A stretch of DNA of 64,000 nt from a virus, in IMG/VR virus record IMGVR_UViG_3300009503_000020, positions 56,718-120,717 of that record; one strand, written 5' to 3'. Position 1 is the stretch's first letter. Every line of letters begins with the position of its first letter. Positions 57,465 to 64,000 of the stretch are shown piece by piece. The position numbers and the translations under genes were made by a program. The notes below the pieces were generated by a model that saw nothing but the letters and a program-made list of their open reading frames with translations, made no database searches and had not been told where the DNA came from.

Positions 57465-59834
57465 CTAAATTGACACCGAGGGTTTAGATTTTTTCTCTAC
57501 TTCATGAGTGTAAGCTCGATGAGCCCATCTTGTTCTCCTTAGTTCTTGTTTCTTCTTTTCAATGAATTTCTGCAACTCTTTTCCCTTCTTTCTTCCACAC
57601 TCTTCTGCTAGCACCTCTTTCAAATAGTCATCTAAAGTACTAGCTCCAACTACTTCTATCTTGTAATCAGATTCCTTAATTGAATGCTTGAAGTTCTTCA
57701 TTGGTATAACTACCTTCTTAAAACCCCAAGCTTCAGCAGCCTTAATCTTCTCATGAACTCCTCCTACTGCTGTAATCTCTATCTCATCCTCTGCAGAGAT
57801 GTTGATCTCTCCTGTTACTGCTACATCTTGTCTTATTGGTTTACCTTCCAACAGTGAACAAAGTAACAATGCCATAGTTACTCCTGCAGAAGGACCATCT
57901 ACACTGTATGCTTGGGAGAAATCTATATGAGTAAAATATTCTTGAGCAATATCAACACCATACTTTTGAAGGATAACAGAACGTACCTTCTCAGCAGAGT
58001 CATTAATCCATTTAGCATCTTTAGCTATCCCTGTAACTTTATAGTAACCTTGTTCTTTTGTCTTGGAAGTTTTCTTGACCATTTGAGCTTTTACTCTTAA
58101 GATGCTCCCTGTCATCTCTCCAGAATACTGATCAGTAACAACAGCTAATCCATAGATAGTACCAAGTTTTGTTCCTACTGGTTTAATCTCTAATAGCTTA
58201 CCCTGTTCCTGTACTTGGTGCTCGAGTAACTGCCGTTGGATTGTCTTGCAGTGAACATCTAGAGCTTCTTTTACTTCTTCTACCCCTACAACAGTCTTAC
58301 CTTTATTTTGTGCTAAAGTTCCAGCTGTCTTTATTACAGCTATTAATGGTCTAAACTTACACACCAGAGAGTCACGTTTGTTAGACCTACGCCTTCCTTC
58401 TTCAACTAATTCAATACATGCTTCTCTAGAGAATGGAGGTAAGTGAAATCGCTCGACTTCCTGAGAAATGAACTGCACATATTTTCTTCTATTCTCAATA
58501 GTATTAGGCATGTCATTATTCATTCTAACAACTTTTCCATAGCCATAGATACGATCCATTAAGGCTGGATGAATTTGGCTTATACTGTCAAAGTTTCCTG
58601 CACCCAGTAAGAAAATAACACATGGAATCGGTTCTGTAGATACAGCCATAGCTGCAGTATCTCCTCCATGCCATTGACTTCTTAATGTTACTGGAAGTTG
58701 TCCATCTTCTAGTACTGTTAAAAGAGTTATAGCCTCATCTGGTCTTAAATTCTTTATCTCATCTAAATATAAAATTCCAAGGTTAGCTCTATGAACATCT
58801 CCAGCAGTAACTCGTTGATGCTCTGGAGTACCCAATCCACCTGTTTGATATGGGTCCCATGCTATGCTCCCAAATAATTGTGAAGATGCATGTCCAGTGG
58901 CATCAATAAATTTAGCCTTTCCATCTGAATTATCCACTAACAGTTTAGGAGCATTTGAAGAAGTGGCACCTCCGATGCCTTTCAGATTACTAGTTCCAAG
59001 TAAGTTTTTAAATATAAATAGCATTGCACCCATGGATAGAGATCCAATTCCTAGATATAACAACTGTGAATTAGTAACCAGACTATTTAAGAAGTAACCT
59101 AGAAATCCACCTCTTGCAGCCCAGTATTGATGAAGAGTTAGCAACCCATCTGCTGCTGCTTTCTCAACATCATCAACCATGACACCAAGACCATAATTAG
59201 TGTACATTAGATTTGGCAAAGGATTTATCCAATTATTCACTGAATAACCAAGTATGAATGCAATTATAAGAATTCCAAACCCGATCATTGTTCCTATGAG
59301 AAGTCTAAAGCCCCATTTTCTCCAGAAACTCTTTTTCTGCTCCTTCTTAGTTTCTATATCTACTATCCTTTTTCCCATACCTGATTGATGAATGCTTATC
59401 TTTGGTTCTCCAGGAGTGCTTTTGTTTTTCCACGATAAAACATCATATAGCTTTATGTCGTGTTCCTTGTACAAGTCTGTTAACTTTTCAGCTAGAGCTC
59501 TACCAATTAAAGATTTACCAGTTCCTGGATCTCCAAGCAATAAGAGGTATGGACCAGGAGATAACTTCTTTTTGACGATGGGTTTTACATTTTCTGGTTT
59601 CTCCCAGTCTTTCCACCATTCTTCTTTCTCAAGGTTCTTCAGTTTATTGATCCATTCATCTAAGCATAGATAACATTCTTGCATAGCCTGATCTTGACCA
59701 ATAACCCAGTCTAGAAGTTTGTCTGAAATTGGAAAGTTCTCTGTGGACTGAAAGTTCTCCCAATCCCAGACTTTTCCTCGAACCTCCTGTGTACCTTTTC
59801 CAAAGAAGTCACGCTTGTCTTCCTGACTTGGCAT
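57465..59834 (-). CDS. lonB: Archaeal-type membrane-anchored LonB protease
   Basis: 789 residues from the ATG at 59834 (a GTG three codons earlier is possible); both lie in the end of the portal gene. Walker A GDPGTGKS near 98; two membrane spans (FRLLIGTMIGFGILIIAFIL near 177, and LLYLGIGSLSMGAMLFIF near 270) inserted between Walker A and B, as in archaeal LonB; Walker B ILYLDEIKNL near 352; sensor-2-like region; Lon protease domain with catalytic Ser in SVDGPSAGVTM (near 650) and Lys in HEKIKAAEAW (near 697). So both ATPase and protease sites are intact. It would unfold and cut proteins at the membrane. A full LonB between portal and fibre genes is unusual for a virus. Confidence 0.93.
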   Translation of the reverse strand: MPSQEDKRDFFGKGTQEVRGKVWDWENFQSTENFPISDKLLDWVIGQDQAMQECYLCLDEWINKLKNLEKEEWWKDWEKPENVKPIVKKKLSPGPYLLLLGDPGTGKSLIGRALAEKLTDLYKEHDIKLYDVLSWKNKSTPGEPKISIHQSGMGKRIVDIETKKEQKKSFWRKWGFRLLIGTMIGFGILIIAFILGYSVNNWINPLPNLMYTNYGLGVMVDDVEKAAADGLLTLHQYWAARGGFLGYFLNSLVTNSQLLYLGIGSLSMGAMLFIFKNLLGTSNLKGIGGATSSNAPKLLVDNSDGKAKFIDATGHASSQLFGSIAWDPYQTGGLGTPEHQRVTAGDVHRANLGILYLDEIKNLRPDEAITLLTVLEDGQLPVTLRSQWHGGDTAAMAVSTEPIPCVIFLLGAGNFDSISQIHPALMDRIYGYGKVVRMNNDMPNTIENRRKYVQFISQEVERFHLPPFSREACIELVEEGRRRSNKRDSLVCKFRPLIAVIKTAGTLAQNKGKTVVGVEEVKEALDVHCKTIQRQLLEHQVQEQGKLLEIKPVGTKLGTIYGLAVVTDQYSGEMTGSILRVKAQMVKKTSKTKEQGYYKVTGIAKDAKWINDSAEKVRSVILQKYGVDIAQEYFTHIDFSQAYSVDGPSAGVTMALLLCSLLEGKPIRQDVAVTGEINISAEDEIEITAVGGVHEKIKAAEAWGFKKVVIPMKNFKHSIKESDYKIEVVGASTLDDYLKEVLAEECGRKKGKELQKFIEKKKQELRRTRWAHRAYTHEVEKKSKPSVSI

Positions 59835-61188
59835 CTTGTTCACTGTTCTTTATCTCTTTTTCCTTTTGAAGTCTAATGACACATATGTTACAGAAGGTAG
59901 CAAGTTTATCAAGAGGAATCGCTTCTTCTTGTCTTACTGGGCATTTTCCTAAACCAAAGATGCACTCATCACGGTCTTCTTTAACTGTCTTCTTCTTTTT
60001 CTTGAGTGGAAAGCCTTCAGCAGCTCTCAATGCATTCTCTAGCTCATCAGTACGAGTTATAAGTCCATGTTTAGCATATGCAGAGAGTCTTCTTAGTTTA
60101 AGGTTCTGAAGTTCTGGAGAGTATTCAGAAAACGTCATTGATGGCCTAGTTTTGAATCCTGCCTCTTTATAGTATGGGAATAAGAGTTGTTCTTCAAGCT
60201 GCCTCTTTAGTTCCTCTTGAAAAACTATAATAGTCTTCTCAAAGTCTAGTTCCTCTACTGTCCTTCCTCCAAGTCCTTTAGTCTCAACTCCAAATCCTTT
60301 TGGTATTTCAAATGCAGCCAAGATTTCCATACCTAGCAATTCTAGAAACTCGTGAATACCTCCAATGTCAGTCCTCTTTGCTAATATGTCTGCATCAATC
60401 CACCAAGGCAACACAAGCTCAGTTGCACTCTCAAGATCTGCAAGTATCTTCTTTGCAGCTTTTATCTTCTCAGGAGTAATTTCATGCCAAGGTCCTTCTT
60501 CTGGAGTGCCTACTTTAAATTTAATTAATGGATATCCATGTCTAAAGATAGCTTCACCCAGCGCCTCTTCTAAGTTCAATTTAATCCATGCAGCCTTGAA
60601 AGCAGCTTCAACAGGTGAAATCCCTAAACAGTATTCTCCTAAGGAGAAGAACCTAATGATTAGTACCTCAGAAGGAGCTAGCTTGCGTTCTTCTCCAGCC
60701 CTCTTCCAAACAAATCCAATTACATTTCCTTTGTCATCTAGAGCAATATCTGCTCCTTCTCTTTGGAAGTCAAATTCCTTAGGATCTATTTGAGAAATAG
60801 TAGTCTTACCTCCTTTTCTTACTATCTCAGCTACTCCAAAGCCATAAATGAAAGCATCTTTGACTAAGTGTGGAAGCAGGTTTCTAGTATTAGACTCTTC
60901 AAAGAACCTCAATGCTTTCTCATTCTCCTCATCAGATCCTCCAGTAAAGTATATCTTTGAACCTGTTATTCTCCTTGTAAGCTTATTTATTCCAGAAAAG
61001 ACAAGAGGTTCAAGTCTATATAGCAACTCAGCTCTTTTCATTAAAGTCTCAGAAGGTTCTATTCTCTCAGTAGGTAAAGTCTTTCCTCTCTTGACAAGAG
61101 ACATCAACTGTTCTAATCTATAGTCATGAGTTGGTGGTTTCTTACCAGAGAGAGCCTTTCTAATTACAGCCCATCTACTATCTGACAA
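59809..61188 (-). CDS. Portal protein
   Basis: 459 residues. The order is that of HK97/SPP1-like portals: helical start, KLTRRITGSKIYF, FGVAEIVRKGGKTTISQIDP (wing strands), a long stem helix region with GISPVEAAFKAAWIKLNLE, and a clip/crown part with QEELKRQLEEQLLFPYY. It follows the terminase by one base. The C-terminal end has Cys (CIFGLGKC, CNIC), perhaps a metal site. The portal makes the capsid vertex ring through which DNA is packed. Confidence 0.88.
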   Translation of the reverse strand: MSDSRWAVIRKALSGKKPPTHDYRLEQLMSLVKRGKTLPTERIEPSETLMKRAELLYRLEPLVFSGINKLTRRITGSKIYFTGGSDEENEKALRFFEESNTRNLLPHLVKDAFIYGFGVAEIVRKGGKTTISQIDPKEFDFQREGADIALDDKGNVIGFVWKRAGEERKLAPSEVLIIRFFSLGEYCLGISPVEAAFKAAWIKLNLEEALGEAIFRHGYPLIKFKVGTPEEGPWHEITPEKIKAAKKILADLESATELVLPWWIDADILAKRTDIGGIHEFLELLGMEILAAFEIPKGFGVETKGLGGRTVEELDFEKTIIVFQEELKRQLEEQLLFPYYKEAGFKTRPSMTFSEYSPELQNLKLRRLSAYAKHGLITRTDELENALRAAEGFPLKKKKKTVKEDRDECIFGLGKCPVRQEEAIPLDKLATFCNICVIRLQKEKEIKNSEQDAKSGRQA

Positions 61189-61189
61189 T

Positions 61190-62590
61190 TTATATCCTCC
61201 CTATTTCTTTAAGTCTATTACCTATTTGTCTCTTTCTATCCTCATCTTCAGGAAGGTTGACTGAATGTCTTCCAACTACCTCCTTAAGAACTTCCTCAAG
61301 ATCAAATCTAGAAGTAGAGACCATAGGGTTAGCTTTAACAGCTAGCATGAGAGCATCCACAAAGTCATCATTACGTTTAGAGTCATAAACATAATCTAAC
61401 AATTGACTAATAAGACGTTGCTGAGTCAAAGGATCGAACTTTAACCTATGTTGTTCTATTAGCATCCTTAGATTTGAAAGCATACCAGCTTTCTCTCCTT
61501 TAAATGCTACGGGAGTTACTGGAAGGCCTTCTGCAGCTAGTCTCAAGTTCTCACCTTTGTCTGTTGAGTCAGTAAATATATTAATTACATTGTAACTTAG
61601 ACATATCTCCTTTATCTTTTCATGCACATTCTCAAATTTCTCAGCAAGGAAAGCTTGAGTGTATAGAACCCTCCATATATTCCCGATTTTCTTGACAATT
61701 ACTAAAACTGTAGGGGCGGGGTGGTACCCCCAGTCGCACCCTGCATATACTTCTCCAGTCTGTTTCTTCTCTTCTTCGGTTTCTGCTTCTTGACATGCTT
61801 TGAGGTCTTCAAGCCTAAAGACTTTACCTTCTCTCTTGTATGGTAGACCTTGAATTGCAGAGACATACTCGTTAGATGGAAGTGCAGACTTGAGGAAAGC
61901 TATCTGTTCTGAAGGAAGAAAAGACTCTGCATTCCAGTTGAAGAACTTCCATTCAGGATACTTGTACTGTCCTTGGTGTTCCCACTTGTCTTCTATCCAG
62001 GATGATCCAGTAGAAGGAGTAGTAGAGAATATATGTCTAGCATATGGAGAAGGTGCAGTCATAGGTAAAGCTGCATAGATAATATTATCTTCTACCTCAG
62101 CTGCTTCATCTATAATTAACAAATCAGGATGAAAACCACGGATGCTCTTTGTAGAAGCTGGTAGAGGCATTATAATAGAACCATCTTTGAATACTATTTC
62201 TTGCTGAGTGGGTTCTTTAGCTAGTTGCTTTTGTAGGAAAGAAGAATTGTTAATGAAATCCATTATGTAAGTGAAACATATCTTTGCTTGTTTAAGAGAA
62301 CCAGCCAATATAATCACTTTGAATGGCCTGTTCTCTGTGATAGAGAGAACTAAAACATACCATAGAGCAACAACAGCTAATGCAAGTGTTTTGCCTATGC
62401 CTCTTCCAGCTACTATAACTATATTTTTAGCTTTTAGTTCCTGAACTGCTTCAAAGAATTCTTTTTGGAATGGCCTAGGAGTTAAGCCTGTTACATCTTG
62501 GAAAAATAAAGAGAGATCACGTCTCCAGGCTATAATCTTAAGAAGGAAGTCTGTGAGTTTGAAACCTTTAAACGATGGACTGGTTGCCAT
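61190..62590 (-). CDS. terL: Terminase large subunit
   Basis: 466 residues. ATPase: Walker A AGRGIGKT (61-68), Walker B LLIIDEAAEV (near 158). Nuclease (RNase H fold): Asp in AGCDWGYHP (near 284), TDSTDKG (near 340), and Asp in DDFVDALML (near 412). Both halves are complete. It drives DNA into the prohead and cuts it. Overlaps the small terminase by 23 bases. Confidence 0.95.
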   Translation of the reverse strand: MATSPSFKGFKLTDFLLKIIAWRRDLSLFFQDVTGLTPRPFQKEFFEAVQELKAKNIVIVAGRGIGKTLALAVVALWYVLVLSITENRPFKVIILAGSLKQAKICFTYIMDFINNSSFLQKQLAKEPTQQEIVFKDGSIIMPLPASTKSIRGFHPDLLIIDEAAEVEDNIIYAALPMTAPSPYARHIFSTTPSTGSSWIEDKWEHQGQYKYPEWKFFNWNAESFLPSEQIAFLKSALPSNEYVSAIQGLPYKREGKVFRLEDLKACQEAETEEEKKQTGEVYAGCDWGYHPAPTVLVIVKKIGNIWRVLYTQAFLAEKFENVHEKIKEICLSYNVINIFTDSTDKGENLRLAAEGLPVTPVAFKGEKAGMLSNLRMLIEQHRLKFDPLTQQRLISQLLDYVYDSKRNDDFVDALMLAVKANPMVSTSRFDLEEVLKEVVGRHSVNLPEDEDRKRQIGNRLKEIGRI

Positions 62591-63146
62591 ATTCTTTCTT
62601 CCTCAGATACTCTTCTAAGTTCTGTTTAAACTTTACAGTACAATCTGGACACAAGTCTTTGGAAAACAAGTAAAGCAAGCGAAGAATCTCTGCTTCAGAA
62701 AGAGAAGTGCTTTCAGATAGCTTGGAAGTCAACCTCTCACAAGCTTCTAAAGACTGCCTGTGTTCTCTGTATAAGTCTGTAAGGCTTCTAATTAACACAG
62801 GAGAAATCTTTTGCCCTTGAGTAGCCTGGAGAGTAGTATTCAAAAGTGCTTTGAGACCGTTTAGATTCTCCTTGATCTCTTGAACTATATCTATGACTTC
62901 TTTCTTTGCTTCTTCAACCACTTTAGAGACTGTCTCTTCCTTTTCAATGAGTTCAGCTACAGAAGCAGAATAGTGTCTAGAGAAATGCCTCTCAAATGCC
63001 TTATAAGATATATCCTCTCCTAGAACCTTAGCCTTGTCCTCAAAAGCTTGCCAAGTAGGTCTTGGTTGACTTGCAAGGTACATTTCTTCATAGAGTTTCC
63101 TATTAGGTGAAGTACAGACTTTACAACGAGGCTCAAAGACTGACAT
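62568..63146 (-). CDS. Probable terminase small subunit
   Basis: 192 residues. CKVC near residue 9 and CPDC near 168 may bind zinc; a helix-turn-helix-like stretch (ISYKAFERHFSRHYS) lies near 50, followed by coiled coil. This is the layout of many small terminases with an N-terminal DNA-binding part and an oligomerisation helix. Its position next to TerL is the main support. First gene of the minus-strand virion set, with a TATA box at 63178-63186. Confidence 0.75.
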   Translation of the reverse strand: MSVFEPRCKVCTSPNRKLYEEMYLASQPRPTWQAFEDKAKVLGEDISYKAFERHFSRHYSASVAELIEKEETVSKVVEEAKKEVIDIVQEIKENLNGLKALLNTTLQATQGQKISPVLIRSLTDLYREHRQSLEACERLTSKLSESTSLSEAEILRLLYLFSKDLCPDCTVKFKQNLEEYLRKKEYGNQSIV

Positions 63147-63177
63147 GATCTCTCGATTATACTAACTTTCATTCCCC

Positions 63178-63186
63178 TATTTAAAG
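63178..63186 (-). promoter_or_regulatory. TATA promoter for the virion operon
   Basis: CTTTAAATA on the minus strand, 32 bases before the terminase start at 63146. Confidence 0.6.
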
Positions 63187-63221
63187 TGTCCGATTCTGTC
63201 TACAGTTGTCAGATAATAATC

Positions 63222-63230
63222 TTTAAGTAT
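63222..63230 (+). promoter_or_regulatory. TATA promoter for the RHH regulator
   Basis: TTTAAGTAT on the plus strand, about 33-41 bases before the ATG at 63263; it faces away from the virion-operon TATA box. Confidence 0.5.
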
Positions 63231-63262
63231 TTGTCAAGACAAGAACAGTTTAGGTGAACCTA

Positions 63263-63502
63263 ATGGGTGGAACTCCTAGACAAACATTTAGAATAAGTGA
63301 ACTAGCTTGGACTCAATTCCAGAAGAAATGTGCAGCTAAAGGATACAATGCCTCTGAAGTCTTGAGAGCATTTATTATGGAAGTAATCAAAGGCAACATT
63401 AGTGTAGAGACAGTACATCCCAAGAAGTCTACTAAAGGAGAAACTCTAGCTAATGATGAGATGTTTATGGAGTGGTTGAAGACTAATCAGCATTCTGTAT
63501 AG
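63263..63502 (+). CDS. Ribbon-helix-helix (CopG/MetJ-like) DNA-binding protein
   Basis: 79 residues from the ATG at 63263, with AGGTGA 5 bases upstream; the GTG at 63254 lies in that site. QTFRISELAWTQFQKKCAAKGY and ASEVLRAFIMEVI form the short strand and two helices of an RHH domain. It lies divergent to the virion operon with TATA boxes back to back, so it may repress itself and the late genes. Confidence 0.75.
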   Translation: MGGTPRQTFRISELAWTQFQKKCAAKGYNASEVLRAFIMEVIKGNISVETVHPKKSTKGETLANDEMFMEWLKTNQHSV

Positions 63503-63723
63503 ACACTAGGCATTCCTGACACTCTGTTATATAGCCTGATCACATCCTCATTTTCGGATTTTCATAAAAAAATTTCGGAGCCTTTTCGCTCCCAGCCATG
63601 GGCTTTTCCCATGCCTCGAAGTAGCCTCGAAGTGATTTTGGTTCTGCTCTCAAGGAAATTATCTGAAACCTTTAAGTATCCCACAGATAAGGTTATTTCA
63701 GAAACATGATGGAGGTGAGTGAT
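63503..63723. promoter_or_regulatory. Non-coding region with repeats and a hairpin
   Basis: No gene. TTTCGGA at 63552-63558 and 63573-63579 (21 bp apart); GCCTCGAAGT at 63613-63622 and 63624-63633 (11 bp apart); CATGGG/CCCATG hairpin (63597-63613). TTTAAGTAT (63671-63679) is a TATA box for the next gene and lies between TCTGAAA (63662-63668) and TTTCAGA (63697-63703). GGAGGTGA precedes the next ATG. It could be an operator, packaging or replication site. Confidence 0.5.
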
Positions 63724-64000
63724 ATGGAAAGTTCAACCAGAAGTGGAATAGACATTTCATATTACAGTGGAATGCTAAAACGAATAGCCCGTGAGCATCG
63801 AGTAGTAATCCATCCACGAACCAGAGAGTTAATCGGCAGTTGCACTGAAGATTCACATCCTAAAGTAAACCACAAAATACAATCCACAATTAAACTCAAC
63901 GATTGGTTAGTAAACGGCAGAGTTCAACCAGAAAGGACACCCATAAGCTACCCACACGGACATCTTGGCGGATTCCCAACAGTTGCATACCACAGGACAA
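63724..64000 (+). CDS. Unknown protein, cut by right edge
   Basis: At least 92 codons, open to the window end. GGAGGTGA lies 7 bases before the ATG at 63724; earlier ATGs at 63706 and 63709 overlap that site. The visible N-terminal part is basic and rich in His, Ser and Pro (KRIAREHRVVIHPRTREL, IKLNDWLVNGRVQPERTP). Codons CGA, CGT, ATC, CAC and GGC are much more used than in other genes here, which hints at a different origin. Not recognised. Confidence 0.6.
   Translation, partial: MESSTRSGIDISYYSGMLKRIAREHRVVIHPRTRELIGSCTEDSHPKVNHKIQSTIKLNDWLVNGRVQPERTPISYPHGHLGGFPTVAYHRT

Noticed and set aside
1-64000. CRISPR array, transposon or integrase
   Set aside because: No regular repeat-spacer pattern, no transposase or recombinase motifs beyond RadA and HNH were seen.

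Overview
The window is a large piece of the genome of an archaeal head-tail virus (Caudoviricetes-like). It has an HK97-type terminase, portal, prohead protease and major capsid protein, plus a long-tail module with a tape measure and a -1 frameshifted tail assembly chaperone. No sheath gene is seen, so a siphovirus-like tail is likely. Archaeal signs are TATA boxes of the form TTTAAATA/CTTTAAATA upstream of many genes, a membrane-anchored archaeal-type LonB, RadA-like and XPF/Hef-like proteins, and a family B DNA polymerase ending in a PCNA-interacting motif. The DNA is AT-rich, arginine is coded mostly by AGA/AGG, and Shine-Dalgarno sites (GGAGG, AGGTGA) are common. The host cannot be named from sequence alone; an uncultured, possibly thermophilic, archaeon fits. 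The window starts and ends inside genes. No integrase, tRNA or CRISPR array was seen.

Layout. Positions 1-23660 (+ strand) are the early/replication and sugar half: a metallophosphoesterase (cut by the left edge), many very small zinc-binding proteins, an AAA+ ATPase, two MazG-like proteins, a DHH phosphoesterase carrying an intein, an SSB-like protein, a RadA-like recombinase, an XPF-type nuclease and DNA polymerase B. Then come glycosyltransferases, a methyltransferase, an SDR reductase, an acyltransferase, a sugar aminotransferase and an epimerase, followed by a papain-like peptidase with a separately encoded pro-domain-like protein and a small membrane protein. Positions 63146 down to 23662 (- strand) are the virion half, read right to left: terminase, portal, LonB, a glycosyltransferase, a giant adhesin, end-joining-type enzymes, fibres, prohead protease/scaffold, capsid, connectors, tail tube, chaperone, tape measure, distal tail and hub, then a membrane-anchored coiled coil. 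A ribbon-helix-helix regulator sits at the divergent promoter near 63.2 kb. A last gene with different codon use runs off the right edge.

The most unusual items are these. (1) A complete HNH homing endonuclease gene, with its own Shine-Dalgarno site, lies out of frame inside the DHH intein, and the intein frame stays open through all 600 bases. (2) A 1187-residue protein joins metallo-beta-lactamase, ASCH-like, nucleotidyltransferase and ATP-dependent DNA ligase regions; its neighbour has two LigD-type phosphoesterase motifs. Together they look like a virus-encoded DNA end-processing and joining system placed among virion genes. (3) The prohead protease is fused to a scaffold-like tail with four modules ending in Tyr/Gly/Pro-rich tracts. 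(4) LonB is encoded directly after the portal.

Inferred working plan: early proteins replicate and recombine the genome using host PCNA. The sugar genes build an activated amino- or acyl-sugar for virion or host-surface glycans. LonB and the prohead protease serve proteolysis, and the ligase/phosphoesterase pair repairs or circularises viral DNA ends. The last three roles are inference.
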